51,297 nt of DNA from Deltaproteobacteria bacterium. GTDB taxonomy: Bacteria; Desulfobacterota; Syntrophorhabdia; Syntrophorhabdales; Syntrophorhabdaceae. Each line of letters begins with the position of its first letter. Position 1 is the first letter of the stretch. The notes under the pieces are model-generated. The model was given only the letters and a program-made list of their open reading frames with translations. It was not told the origin of the DNA and ran no database searches. The position numbers and the translations under genes are program-made. Below, one piece after another: positions 18,486 to 27,669 of this stretch. Location: assembly GCA_029777945.1 (NCBI GenBank), contig JAKORG010000074.1, positions 1-51,297 on the forward strand, read 5' to 3'.

Positions 18486-19015
18486 TGTGTACCTACTATA
18501 ATAACCTCATCTTTACCATCATTCTCTTTTAATTTCACAAGGATCTCTTCGCCTGCACCAATTGCATAAAAAATGCCGGCAAAGTCTGGATGTATGGGTA
18601 GTTCCCTATTGCCTCTATCCACAAGGACTGCAAGCTGAATTTTCTTAGGCCTGCCTAAGTCCATAAGGGCATCAATGGCTGCCCTTATTGTCCTTCCTGT
18701 GTGCATAACATCATCTATAAGTAGAACAATTTTGTTGTTTATATCAAAGGATATATCTGTCTTTTTCACAACAGGCAGTTTAATCTTGAATAGGTCATCC
18801 CTATACATGGTAATGTCCAGTATCCCCAGCGGCAATTCCTTTTTCTCTATTTTTTTTATCTTCTCCTGAATCCTTTTTGCAAGAAAAACACCCCTTGTTC
18901 TAATTCCGATCAGACATAAATCCTCACAGCCTTTATTTTTTTCGAGTATCTCGTGGGTAATCCTTGTAAGAGTTCTGTCAATGGCCTTTTTATCCAAAAA
19001 AACCTTTTTTTTCAT
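18482..19015 (-). CDS. pyrR: bifunctional pyr operon regulator/uracil phosphoribosyltransferase
   Basis: A 177-residue PRTase-fold protein. The PRPP loop is [21 protein letters not shown] (about residues 95-115), followed by [17 protein letters not shown], diagnostic of PyrR. In known systems it binds pyr mRNA in response to UMP/UTP to cause attenuation. No clear PyrR-binding loop or terminator is visible upstream here, so its regulatory role in this operon is unproven. I start at ATG 19015; the longer frame adds a TTG. This start shares one base with the stop of the ferredoxin gene (TGATG). Confidence 0.93.
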   Translation of the reverse strand: MKKKVFLDKKAIDRTLTRITHEILEKNKGCEDLCLIGIRTRGVFLAKRIQEKIKKIEKKELPLGILDITMYRDDLFKIKLPVVKKTDISFDINNKIVLLIDDVMHTGRTIRAAIDALMDLGRPKKIQLAVLVDRGNRELPIHPDFAGIFYAIGAGEEILVKLKENDGKDEVIIVGTQ

Positions 19016-19194
19016 CAATCACCCATATAAATGGCCTTTTTATGGCATGTATCAATGCATGACATACATTCTATGCAATCTTCAGGGAATGAGACAATCA
19101 CTTTGTTTTCATTATAGCTAAAGACATCGTTCGGGCAAGATTCAATACACTCAAGACAGAGGTCGCATTTGTCAGGATTTATTATAGGCTCCAT
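19015..19194 (-). CDS. 2[4Fe-4S] ferredoxin, 59 residues
   Basis: This short gene reads [20 protein letters not shown] onward and ends KKAIYMGD before TGA at 19015-19017. Two clusters of cysteines follow the bacterial ferredoxin pattern CxxCxxCxxxC: Cys10-13-16-20 (the last followed by Pro) and Cys40-43-46-50. In the second cluster the residue after the last cysteine is His instead of the common Pro. It is the first gene of the pyr operon and is coupled to pyrR by TGATG. The ribosome binding site is weak. It could supply electrons for a pyrimidine-linked step such as dihydroorotate oxidation, but that is inference. Confidence 0.9.
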   Translation of the reverse strand: MEPIINPDKCDLCLECIESCPNDVFSYNENKVIVSFPEDCIECMSCIDTCHKKAIYMGD

Positions 19195-19270
19195 TTTTTA
19201 TTAACTATAACAATGTTTAATAAAAAAAATCAATTACAAAGTATGAGGAGATTTCATAACAAAATTTCTC

Positions 19271-19297
19271 TTGACAAAAATTAAAGATGATTATAAC
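19271..19297 (+). promoter_or_regulatory. putative promoter of secDF
   Basis: TTGACA (19271-19276) and TATAAC (19292-19297), 15 bases apart, about 50 bases before secD. The spacing is shorter than ideal, but the same pair and spacing recur at 27603-27629. Confidence 0.4.
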
Positions 19298-19349
19298 TTT
19301 GTATGTTTTTTCTCATAACGATTCTAAAAAATTAATTTGAGGTATGTAG

Positions 19350-20942
19350 GTGTTTAAATCAATAAAGTTAAGGTTTATCCTTGTATTAATCTTTTTGATA
19401 GTTTCGGTAATCTTTTGCATTCCCAATGTAATAGAACTCAAGGGGAAATGGAAAGAATATCTTCCATCGGATAAAATCCATCTCGGCCTTGATTTAAAAG
19501 GGGGTATGCACTTACTTTTAGAGATGGACACATCAAAGATGATGGATAATATCCTTGAAAGAAGATTTAATCATGTTAAAGATGCAATGATAAAAGAGGG
19601 TATACGCTTTCTCGATATAATTAAAAAAGATAACGGTATATCCATAGTAATTAAACAGGAACAAAAAGACAAACTTTACAATCTAATAGGTAAAGACTTC
19701 GTTGATTTTAAGGCAGGCGGACAGAAGGCAGAAGGAGAAAATCTAATAATAGATTTTATTCTGTCAGAAAAGGATATAGCCCACATTAAAGAAAATGCAC
19801 TAAACCAAGCCCTTGAGACCATAAGAAACAGGATTGACCAATTCGGTGTAACAGAACCTGTTATTGTAAAACAGGGAGATAAACAGATACTTGTCCAGTT
19901 GCCTGGTATTAAGGATCTTCAAAGGGCACTGGAGCTTATCGGTAGAACAGCCCAACTTGAGTTTAAGCTCGTAGATGAAGAAAATATGGGTAGATACACA
20001 GGTGGTCCCACACCGGAAGGGGATGAGGTCTTACCTTTAAAAACAAAGAATCGCGAGACAGGCATAGTAACGACAGTGCCTATCCTATTGAAAAAACAGA
20101 CGCTTCTTACAGGTGATTTTTTAACTGATGCAAAGGTAAAAATCGGGGGAGAGTTTAATAACGAACCTTATGTAGCCATAGAATTTAATTCAGAAGGGGC
20201 GAGGATTTTCGATAAGATTACGGCAGAGAATATAGGAAAAAGGATAGCCATAATACTGGATAATACAGTATATTCAGCGCCTGTTGTTAAAGAAAGGATT
20301 TCCGGTGGAAAGGCATCTATAATAGGCGGTTTTACTATGGATGAGGCAAAGGACCTTGCTATTGTATTGAGAGCAGGTGCATTACCTGCCCCTGTTAAGG
20401 TAGTCCAGAATATTACAATAGGTCCTACACTCGGGCAGGATTCAATAAGAAAGGGAATAAGCGCTGCCGTATTGGGCGGTGTTATTGTTATTGTTTTTAT
20501 GATTTTTTATTATAGATTTTCCGGCGTTATTGCAGTTGCTGCCCTTATATTAAACATTATTTACCTTCTTGGTGCATTTACTGCCCTAAAGGCTACGATG
20601 ACCCTCCCAGGCATTGCCGGTATAATATTGACCATAGGAATGGGAGTTGATTCTAATGTGCTTATCTTTGAAAGAATAAGAGAGGAATTAAGGATTGGTA
20701 AGACTGTAAGGGCTGCAATAGATAGCGGATACGAAAAGGCATGGGTCACCATATTTGACTCTCATATTACAACCCTTATAACAACGTTTATACTTTTTAT
20801 TTTTGGGACAGGTCCCATAAAAGGATTTGCCGTTACACTAAGTATAGGAATAATTATAAACCTTTTTACATCGGTTTTCGGCTCAAAGGCTATGTTTGAC
20901 TGGCTAATTGCAAAGTACAAACCAAGGAGTCTAAGCATCTGA
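19350..20942 (+). CDS. secD: protein translocase subunit SecD
   Basis: A 530-residue inner-membrane RND-type protein that uses the proton motive force to pull secreted proteins across the membrane with SecYEG. After one N-terminal membrane span comes the first periplasmic motif LGLDLKGGMHLLLEMD (about 45-60). The P1 head follows, with RNRIDQFGVTEPVI and GRTAQLEFKLV. LGQDSIRKGI opens the C-terminal bundle of five spans, where PGIAGIILTIGMGVDSNVLIFERIREEL holds the conserved Asp/Arg. The GTG start follows GAGG. secF starts on the last base of the stop (TGATG), so the pair is coupled. Confidence 0.97.
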   Translation: MFKSIKLRFILVLIFLIVSVIFCIPNVIELKGKWKEYLPSDKIHLGLDLKGGMHLLLEMDTSKMMDNILERRFNHVKDAMIKEGIRFLDIIKKDNGISIVIKQEQKDKLYNLIGKDFVDFKAGGQKAEGENLIIDFILSEKDIAHIKENALNQALETIRNRIDQFGVTEPVIVKQGDKQILVQLPGIKDLQRALELIGRTAQLEFKLVDEENMGRYTGGPTPEGDEVLPLKTKNRETGIVTTVPILLKKQTLLTGDFLTDAKVKIGGEFNNEPYVAIEFNSEGARIFDKITAENIGKRIAIILDNTVYSAPVVKERISGGKASIIGGFTMDEAKDLAIVLRAGALPAPVKVVQNITIGPTLGQDSIRKGISAAVLGGVIVIVFMIFYYRFSGVIAVAALILNIIYLLGAFTALKATMTLPGIAGIILTIGMGVDSNVLIFERIREELRIGKTVRAAIDSGYEKAWVTIFDSHITTLITTFILFIFGTGPIKGFAVTLSIGIIINLFTSVFGSKAMFDWLIAKYKPRSLSI

Positions 20943-21847
20943 TGAAACAAATTGAAATTATAAAGGATACAAATATCGATTTTATTAAGCAAAGGAAAAA
21001 GGTATTTGTTATATCAGCGATAATTGTGTGTTTAGGTTTTTTTGCATTTATAATGGTATGGCTTGGTAAGGCAAACTTAAGTGTAGATTTTACCGGAGGG
21101 ATTCAACTACACATAAGATTCGATAAAAAGGTAGATATAGGTGCATTGAGAGATGTTTTTGCTAAAAACGATATTAAAAATGTCCAGATTCAGGAGATAA
21201 GCGGCACAAATGAATTTCTGATAAAGACAAAAAGTGTGGAAGAGGAAAAAAATATTCAGGATAAAATCGAAACGGTTTTAAAGAATACCTTTGCCGATAG
21301 AGGATTTCAAGTGCTTGCAACTAACATGGTAGGTGCATCTGTGGGTAAGACATTGAAAAAGGATGCCCTGTTAGCCATGACCATTTCTTTCATATGCATT
21401 ATCATTTACATAGCATGGAGGTTTTCGTTTATCTTCGGTGTTGCTGCAACAATTGCCACTTTTCATGATGTGCTCGGAGTTCTTGGTATTTTTTATATTT
21501 TAAATATGGAGATGAATATACTGTTTATTACAGCTCTTTTGACCATTGCCGGGTATTCTTTGACGGATACAGTCGTTGTTTTTGATAGAATTAGGGAAAA
21601 TATGTCAAGGATGAAGTCAAAATCGGATTTTGGAGAAGTTATAAATAAAAGTATAAACGAGGTATTAAGAAGGACATTAATTACCTCACTAACAACTTTA
21701 CTTGCAGTTGGAGCTATACTCTTTCTCGGAGGAAAGACCTTATTAGATTTTTCTCTGGCACTTTTTATAGGCATTATAATAGGCACATATTCTTCGATTT
21801 TTGTTGCAAGCCCTTTAGTTTTCCTTTGGAGGAAGAGGGTTAGATAA
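20942..21847 (+). CDS. secF: protein translocase subunit SecF
   Basis: A 301-residue partner of SecD with six predicted membrane spans. It shows the SecF motifs VDFTGGIQL (about 41-49), AWRFSFIFGVAATIATFHDVLGVLG and GYSLTDTVVVFDRIREN, with the Asp and Arg residues of the proton path. It shares one base with the end of secD and ends 53 bases before the HD/NTPase gene. Confidence 0.97.
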   Translation: MKQIEIIKDTNIDFIKQRKKVFVISAIIVCLGFFAFIMVWLGKANLSVDFTGGIQLHIRFDKKVDIGALRDVFAKNDIKNVQIQEISGTNEFLIKTKSVEEEKNIQDKIETVLKNTFADRGFQVLATNMVGASVGKTLKKDALLAMTISFICIIIYIAWRFSFIFGVAATIATFHDVLGVLGIFYILNMEMNILFITALLTIAGYSLTDTVVVFDRIRENMSRMKSKSDFGEVINKSINEVLRRTLITSLTTLLAVGAILFLGGKTLLDFSLALFIGIIIGTYSSIFVASPLVFLWRKRVR

Positions 21848-21880
21848 GATTTAGGTAAGATAGATAATTTTGATAGTTTT

Positions 21881-21923
21881 ATATCTTCCAAATAAGACTG
21901 ATGCAGTCAAGGCTTGAAGATAT
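21881..21923 (+). promoter_or_regulatory. hairpin presenting the start codon of the HD/NTPase gene
   Basis: ATATCTTC (21881-21888) pairs with GAAGATAT (21916-21923), and inside it GACTG (21896-21900) pairs with CAGTC (21904-21908). The three-base loop is the ATG start codon. No ribosome binding site is visible upstream. The structure could limit translation, but function is inferred only. Confidence 0.45.
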
Positions 21924-24192
21924 ATTAAAAAACAAAGAAAGAGAGCTAAAGCTTTACCAGAGGTTTCTCGAACTTAAAAGGGTATGCGAAGAAGAAATAT
22001 TTCCATCGTCTAAGCTACCGTTAAAAAAGCACATAGAAGATTTAAAGACACTTATAGAAACCCTTTTGCCTGAACCGAGAGATAAGACAGAAGAGATGTT
22101 TTCCGGTGAGATTTTTACCCTTCTCGGTATCATATATCTTCACGATATTGATAAATTAAGAGAATACAGATGGAAACCAGAATCTTTAATATTAAAAAAC
22201 ATATTTAATTATAACAAGGAAATAATAAAAAATAACGGTCTGAGAATCCCAGAAGTAGCCATGGAGGTGATAAGTTATTTTTCATTTTCTAATAAACTAA
22301 GGATGTTGCCCATCGAACTGGAGATAACAGAAGATAATAAAAAGGCTATAATAAGGAACACAAGGGTGATTGGGCACATATTCAATTTTGCCCATCTTAT
22401 TTACGATATCTTTTTCTCAGATGTAAAGTTTTCTCAACTTAGAAGATTTAACGAATCAAAGGTATTTTTAAAGAAAGATGATGTAAGCCTCTCCATAGAG
22501 AGCAGAGAGGGTATTATATCCATCGGATATACGGCAAAATTTCCATACGAGATACATATGCTTAATAATGCTAAGGCATTAATTGAGGATATGTTTTACG
22601 AGTTTAAAGAGAATGTTAATGGTAAATACGGTTTAAACTACAAAGAGATACTCTGGAATATTAAAAATGACTTTAACTATGAGAGGGATTTATTTGAAAT
22701 ACCAAGGTTTTCTCCTTACAATGAATATGAGGGCCCACCTGTAGAAAGGTGGGAAAAGGCATCTTTGATACTCGATAAGCTATTCAACAGTGGTAATGCC
22801 ATAGTTGTAGGAGAAGAATCAACGGGTAAGACAACTGTACTGAAATCGTTTGTAATGCCTCAGTTATTTTTATTGAGTAAAAATGTGTTTTATTGCGATA
22901 TTTGGGAAAGACCAATAAGTGAACTGAGAAATATTATATGTAAAAAATATAACCAATTTACCCAGACCGGACTTGACATTATTTCAATTTGCAAAAGGCT
23001 GTTAGAAGACGAACCTTGTTATTTTATTATCGATAATTGTGAGCGGTATATAAATATCGGAAAATCAGAACAGGAAAAATTCGAAAGATTTATAAAATTC
23101 TCCATAGAAAACGATGGAGTATTTATAATCGCATCTGGAGACAAAAGTAATTTCTTTGAATGGTTTAAACCCTTTGAAAGTTTTAGCTTATCCTCAATCT
23201 GTGAAGTAAAACCAATAAAAGGGTCTAAGGTTAAGGAAGCTTTCGATGAAGAGAGATTATTATGGAACCAGGAGGCTACATACAAACCCATAGAGCTTGC
23301 AATGATAAGGGCAAGATTAAACCCTGAAAGTATTCTACATGACCTGTTGAAAGAATTAAAAGATGAATACGATTTTAGAAGTTTAATGGCAGTACTTGTT
23401 GATAAAAATGAAAAAATTTTAAAGAGATTCACTATAGAAGAGCTATATTTTTGGACATGCATACCTAAAAAACGCATTACAGGTTATCTGAACATCTTAA
23501 AAGACAAGGACATAGTTTTGCAAAGGGAAACACCGGATAAAATATTCTATCACCTTTCAGGCAGACACTTGATAGATCCCATTTATAATGTCCTTAAACT
23601 TTATGAGTTCGATGAAAGAAAGAGATTAAAAAATCACCTGAATAATTCAGTTATAAATAATACTTTGGTCAGCAAAGAAGACGTTGAGGTTTTACACAGA
23701 TGGAAAAATACAATGATTTTTTCAAAAGAAGAATCAGGGGTTATCCTTGCAAGCCTTATCTTTTATTCAGAGGATTATTCAGATTTTCTTGAAAAGGCTT
23801 TAAAAGAAGGAAGGGGGATAGACATTCAACCAATACTTAGGTTACTATACCTTGATGACGTTAAACGGAGAATAGAATCAATAAAAGTTTTAATAAAAAT
23901 TAAAGACAAGGATATGATTAATCCCCTGCTTGAACATCTTAAAAAAGAAGAGGTGCCGGAAATAAAAGACCTTTTAATTCAGGGTATATGTATAACAAAG
24001 AAAAAAAGGGCAATACTTGCCATAGTAAATACATTAAAGGAGATAGGGGATAAAGAGCTTTTGCTCAAGGCAATAGACTTCTTCTATTATCTTTTAGGGG
24101 CTAACTCCAGAGGTCTTTTGATCGAGATAAAAGAAAACGAACATGACCCCCAGGTGCTTAAAAAGTTAGAGCAAATCCTTTCTATGATTTAG
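21901..24192 (+). CDS. HD-like domain / P-loop NTPase / helical-repeat protein, unknown
   Basis: A 763-residue soluble protein I cannot assign to a named family. Residues 40-235 look like an HD phosphohydrolase-type helical domain: His44 in [16 protein letters not shown] with His81-Asp82, then [20 protein letters not shown]. Residues 285-430 are a P-loop NTPase: Walker A GEESTGKT (304-311), Walker B-like CYFIIDNCE (373-381), with a third strand IIASGD. The region 500-600 resembles a winged-helix ([32 protein letters not shown]). The last 130 residues are short repeated helices like HEAT repeats ([42 protein letters not shown]). This order recalls STAND-type signalling or defence ATPases. Transcription probably continues from secDF; translation may be gated by the start-codon hairpin. 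It converges with serS, overlapping 11 bases. Confidence 0.75.
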   Translation: MQSRLEDILKNKERELKLYQRFLELKRVCEEEIFPSSKLPLKKHIEDLKTLIETLLPEPRDKTEEMFSGEIFTLLGIIYLHDIDKLREYRWKPESLILKNIFNYNKEIIKNNGLRIPEVAMEVISYFSFSNKLRMLPIELEITEDNKKAIIRNTRVIGHIFNFAHLIYDIFFSDVKFSQLRRFNESKVFLKKDDVSLSIESREGIISIGYTAKFPYEIHMLNNAKALIEDMFYEFKENVNGKYGLNYKEILWNIKNDFNYERDLFEIPRFSPYNEYEGPPVERWEKASLILDKLFNSGNAIVVGEESTGKTTVLKSFVMPQLFLLSKNVFYCDIWERPISELRNIICKKYNQFTQTGLDIISICKRLLEDEPCYFIIDNCERYINIGKSEQEKFERFIKFSIENDGVFIIASGDKSNFFEWFKPFESFSLSSICEVKPIKGSKVKEAFDEERLLWNQEATYKPIELAMIRARLNPESILHDLLKELKDEYDFRSLMAVLVDKNEKILKRFTIEELYFWTCIPKKRITGYLNILKDKDIVLQRETPDKIFYHLSGRHLIDPIYNVLKLYEFDERKRLKNHLNNSVINNTLVSKEDVEVLHRWKNTMIFSKEESGVILASLIFYSEDYSDFLEKALKEGRGIDIQPILRLLYLDDVKRRIESIKVLIKIKDKDMINPLLEHLKKEEVPEIKDLLIQGICITKKKRAILAIVNTLKEIGDKELLLKAIDFFYYLLGANSRGLLIEIKENEHDPQVLKKLEQILSMI

Positions 24193-25456
24193 GAAATATC
24201 TCTAATCCATTCATATAAGGTATAAGGGCATCGGGCACCTTAATCGAACCATCCTTTGTTTGATAATTTTCAAGGACAGCCATAACAGTCCTGCCTATAG
24301 CAAGACCTGATCCGTTTAAGGTGTGGACAAAATCGTTTTTGCCGTTTTCCTTTTTGTATCTTATCATCGCCCTCCTTGCCTGAAATGCCTCAAAATTACT
24401 ACAAGAAGATATTTCCCTGTATATATTTTGTCCTGGCAACCATACTTCGATATCATAAGTCTTTGCAGAGGAAAAGCCGAGATCTCCAGTGCATAGGACC
24501 GTTACCCTGTAATGAATATTGAGTTTCCTTAATACCTCTTCTGCATCATTCAACAGACTTTCCAGTTCTTCATAGGATGATTCAGGTGTTGTAAATTTTA
24601 CCAGTTCCACTTTGTTAAATTGATGTTGTCTTGTGAGGCCTCTCGTGTCCTTTCCATGGGCACCTGCTTCTTTTCTAAAACACGGTGTATATGCTACAAA
24701 TTTTATAGGAAGGTCTTTTTCCTTTAATATTTCATTGCTGAATATGTTTGTAACAGGAACTTCTGCAGTGGGTATGAGAAAAAAATCAAGACCTTCAAGT
24801 TTGAAAAGCTCATCCTCGAATTTGGGTAATTGACCTGTTCCTGTCATTGTTTGCCTGTTAACCATAAAAGGCGGCAAAACCTCAATGTATCCATGCTCTC
24901 TTGTGTGAAGGTCTAACATAAAATTTATCAATGCCCTTTCCAGCTGGGCACCAAAAGACTTATAAAGTGTAAAACGAGAGCCTGTTATCTTTGCTGCCCT
25001 TTTAAAGTCAAGTATATCGAGCTTTTCCCCCAAATCCCAATGGGCAAGGGGTTCAAAATCGAATTTTGGTTTTTCTCCCCAGACCTTTACAACTTTGTTG
25101 TCTTCATCTGTGGCACCAACAGGGACAGAAAAATGAGGTATATTGGGTATCAAAAGCATCATGTCTTCCCATTCTTTTTCAACATTTCTTAATTCCTGTT
25201 CAAGATTTGAGATCTCTGCACCAATGTTTTTAAGATATGTAATCCTTTCTCCTACATCTTCACCTTTTTTCTTTGATCTGGCAATCAAGTCTGATAAAGA
25301 ATTTCTTTCGCTCTTTAAGCGTTCCGTCTCTTTTATGAGATTTCTTCTTTTTTCGTCTAATCGAAGGACCAAATCTAAATTAAAATCAATCCCTCTTTTT
25401 TTTAGACTTTCATAGACCAAATCAATATTTTCTCTTATTGTTTTTGGGTCGAGCAT
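24182..25456 (-). CDS. serS: serine--tRNA ligase
   Basis: A 424-residue class II synthetase. The N-terminal tRNA-binding antiparallel coiled coil spans about residues 30-100 ([23 protein letters not shown]). Motif 2 is [21 protein letters not shown] and motif 3 [21 protein letters not shown] and the serine-site region are intact. It ends with TAG, showing that UAG acts as a stop in this genome. It is the last gene of a minus-strand group and lies directly after the GerMN gene with no gap. Confidence 0.98.
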   Translation of the reverse strand: MLDPKTIRENIDLVYESLKKRGIDFNLDLVLRLDEKRRNLIKETERLKSERNSLSDLIARSKKKGEDVGERITYLKNIGAEISNLEQELRNVEKEWEDMMLLIPNIPHFSVPVGATDEDNKVVKVWGEKPKFDFEPLAHWDLGEKLDILDFKRAAKITGSRFTLYKSFGAQLERALINFMLDLHTREHGYIEVLPPFMVNRQTMTGTGQLPKFEDELFKLEGLDFFLIPTAEVPVTNIFSNEILKEKDLPIKFVAYTPCFRKEAGAHGKDTRGLTRQHQFNKVELVKFTTPESSYEELESLLNDAEEVLRKLNIHYRVTVLCTGDLGFSSAKTYDIEVWLPGQNIYREISSCSNFEAFQARRAMIRYKKENGKNDFVHTLNGSGLAIGRTVMAVLENYQTKDGSIKVPDALIPYMNGLEIFPKS

Positions 25457-26017
25457 TTAATCCTCCAATAGGTTTTCGTTATAAAATATAGGGTTATAAG
25501 TATATATTATGCCATTTAAAGTATAAACTGGCTGACCTTCTATTAAGAGTTGAACAGCCTTTGCATCAGGTATATTTGCGAGAAAAGTATTAACAAGGGA
25601 AAATATCACAGTAATTTCCTTTTCAGGCTCTTTTGTCTCTTCTACAAGATGTTTTGAAAAATTTGCATATATTATACTTCTTTCATCTAATGCAAATTCA
25701 TAAAGTGTAAGTCCTTCTGGGATGGCCTTTAGTTCCTTTAAAGTCTTCAGCGCCAAATCTATTCTATTTTTTTCTTGTATGCCCTTTTGTAGTTTTAGGG
25801 TTGTTTTTGCAAGCTTTAATCCCTCATCTGGGTGAAAGATTACGAGCTCTTCTTTTGCCTCAACATCTTTGTTTTGAACAATAACATTATTGTTAAAAAA
25901 TTGATTATGCCTTATAAAAATTGCAAAACCCACCAATATGATAGCGATTAATAAAAAAATTATCCTTTTCTTTTGTTTCTTTTTTTTTATTTCCTCTTCG
26001 AGTTCTTCGATAAGCAT
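25457..26017 (-). CDS. GerMN domain membrane-anchored protein
   Basis: A 186-residue protein. A short charged coiled-coil N-terminus (EELEEEIKKKKQKKR) is followed by one membrane span (residues about 19-37) and a periplasmic GerMN domain (about 55-180). The domain is recognised by VIFHPDEGLKL, IPEGLTLYEFALDERSIIYANFS, TVIFSLVNTFLANIPDAKAVQLLIEGQ and GIIYTYNP. GerMN domains were named from spore germination proteins but occur widely in non-sporing bacteria, where their job is unclear. No spore gene lies nearby. It directly precedes serS. Confidence 0.85.
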   Translation of the reverse strand: MLIEELEEEIKKKKQKKRIIFLLIAIILVGFAIFIRHNQFFNNNVIVQNKDVEAKEELVIFHPDEGLKLAKTTLKLQKGIQEKNRIDLALKTLKELKAIPEGLTLYEFALDERSIIYANFSKHLVEETKEPEKEITVIFSLVNTFLANIPDAKAVQLLIEGQPVYTLNGIIYTYNPIFYNENLLED

Positions 26018-26026
26018 AAGTTGTAA

Positions 26027-26596
26027 TCAATCTGTCTTTGTTTTTTCATACAATTTCAAAAATTCAGAAGAACTCATAATCCTGAAAATTGGATATATGG
26101 CCGATTTTCTGTATGCATCCATAAATCCTTCGTGTATGTTTTTTTTGTAACAGGCACTTAAATCTTCAAGTATAATGGTGTAAAAATCATGACATAGGGC
26201 ATCAAAGGCAGTGGCCAATACGCAGAAATGGGTATTTATGCCTGTCACAAGGACAGTATCAATACCCCATGTTCTCAATGTCTGGTCAAGGTCTGTTTTG
26301 AAAAATGCACTGAACCTCCTCTTTTCAAGGATCGTATCTTTTTCATCAGGTTCGAGTTCTTTTAAGGGTAAGGTGTCTTTTGTTCCTCTTATTGTATGGG
26401 GTTTCATTCTTCCTTTAAAGATAAAGTCTTCTTTTAAAAAGCTATCGCACGCAAATATTATGGGTATTCCATAATTTCTACATTTTTTTATAAAATCTCT
26501 AAGAGGGATTATTATCTTTTCTTCTTCTTTTTCTCCTGTTATGTTTTTTGAAAAGTTTCCCTGTAACATATCAACAATAATTAAAGCAGGCTTCAT
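26027..26596 (-). CDS. isochorismatase-family cysteine hydrolase
   Basis: A 189-residue alpha/beta/alpha hydrolase. The catalytic triad is visible: Asp9 (ALIIVDMLQGNF), Lys92 (EKRRFSAFF) and Cys125 (INTHFCVLATAFDA), with the cis-peptide region before the cysteine. Family members hydrolyse isochorismate, nicotinamide, N-carbamoyl compounds or similar; the substrate here cannot be told. The start overlaps the tatD stop (ATGA), indicating coupled translation. A second, distinct member lies at 43836-44627. Confidence 0.9.
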   Translation of the reverse strand: MKPALIIVDMLQGNFSKNITGEKEEEKIIIPLRDFIKKCRNYGIPIIFACDSFLKEDFIFKGRMKPHTIRGTKDTLPLKELEPDEKDTILEKRRFSAFFKTDLDQTLRTWGIDTVLVTGINTHFCVLATAFDALCHDFYTIILEDLSACYKKNIHEGFMDAYRKSAIYPIFRIMSSSEFLKLYEKTKTD

Positions 26597-27384
26597 TGAT
26601 TATTCCCTTCATTGGCATTTGAACTATTTAGAAAGAGATTTTTAAAATTTTCAAAAATAGCTATTTTTACTTCTTCTATATTTATACCTTTTAATTGGGC
26701 TATTGTCTCTACAGTGTATTTTACATATAAAGGTTCGTTTCTTTTTCCCCTAAACGGAACAGGTGCCAAAAAAGGTGCATCTGTCTCTGATAAAAGTCTG
26801 TCCATGGGGATATATCTTACAACATCTACGGCATCCTGTTTTTTTCCGTATGTTATGGTCCCTGAAATAGATATATAAAACCCCAAGTCCAAAAATTTTT
26901 TTGCATATTCTTTATTGTAAGAATAACAGTGTATTACACCTTTTGTTGCTTTGGTATCCTTCAATATCTTCAGAGTATCTTCTTTAGCGTCTCTTGAGTG
27001 TATTATGATAGGTAGCTCAAAATCTTTTGCCAGTAAAACCTGTCTGATAAAGACCTCTCTCTGAATATTCTGGGGTGAATAGTTTTTAAAAAAATCAAGT
27101 CCAATCTCTCCGTAAGCAACAATTTTTTTGTTTATGTTTAAAAATTCTTTTATTTTTTTTTCAGTATGCTCATTTAGTTGTGTGCTGTTATGGGGATGAA
27201 TGCCTATGGCACCGTATAAATTTTTATATTGTTTTGTAAGCTCAGATACTGTTTTAAAGTATTTTTCCTCTGTCCCAACTGTAAGTATATATAATATATT
27301 GTCATTTAGTGCCCTTTTTATCACTTCATCTCTGTCTTTTTTAAAAGATTCCATTTCAAGATGGCAGTGGGAATCGATAAACAT
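26593..27384 (-). CDS. tatD: TatD family metal-dependent hydrolase
   Basis: A 263-residue TIM-barrel hydrolase related to TatD/YcfH deoxyribonucleases. Metal ligands appear in FIDSHCHLE (His6, His8), GEIGLDFFKN (Glu), IIHSRDAKEDTL, VIHCYS and LSETDAPFLAP. Such enzymes act on DNA 3' ends or D-aminoacyl substrates in the cytoplasm. It is the first gene of the minus-strand group tatD-isochorismatase-GerMN-serS. Confidence 0.94.
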   Translation of the reverse strand: MFIDSHCHLEMESFKKDRDEVIKRALNDNILYILTVGTEEKYFKTVSELTKQYKNLYGAIGIHPHNSTQLNEHTEKKIKEFLNINKKIVAYGEIGLDFFKNYSPQNIQREVFIRQVLLAKDFELPIIIHSRDAKEDTLKILKDTKATKGVIHCYSYNKEYAKKFLDLGFYISISGTITYGKKQDAVDVVRYIPMDRLLSETDAPFLAPVPFRGKRNEPLYVKYTVETIAQLKGINIEEVKIAIFENFKNLFLNSSNANEGNNQ

Positions 27385-27602
27385 AAGCTTTTTATAACAT
27401 ATTTTATGTCTTTAGAGTATAGAATTTGTCTTGAAAAAGCGTTGACTTATAAAAAGATAGAATGTAAAAAATAATAAAAACTACTTTAAATTTACTTTAA
27501 TATCAATATATTATGTAAAAAAACAATCCCATATCCCCTTTAATAATAATTTAAAATTTTTTCTGAAATTTTTAAAAAAATTAAATTTTTTTAATTTTTT
27601 TC

Positions 27603-27629
27603 TTGACAATTTTTTTTAGTTATTATAAC
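27603..27629 (+). promoter_or_regulatory. promoter of the HD-GYP gene
   Basis: TTGACA (27603-27608) and TATAAC (27624-27629) with a 15-base spacer, preceded by about 60 bases of uninterrupted A/T tracts that could act as an UP element. The start codon lies 40 bases downstream. The gap from 27385 contains nothing else I can support. Confidence 0.45.
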
Positions 27630-27669
27630 ATCGCAAACTAGAAATATATTAGTTTTATAAAGGAGATAG

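Noticed and set aside
19195-19349. PyrR-dependent attenuator before the pyr operon
   Set aside because: The leader before the ferredoxin gene is short and shows no clear PyrR-binding loop plus terminator/antiterminator pair.
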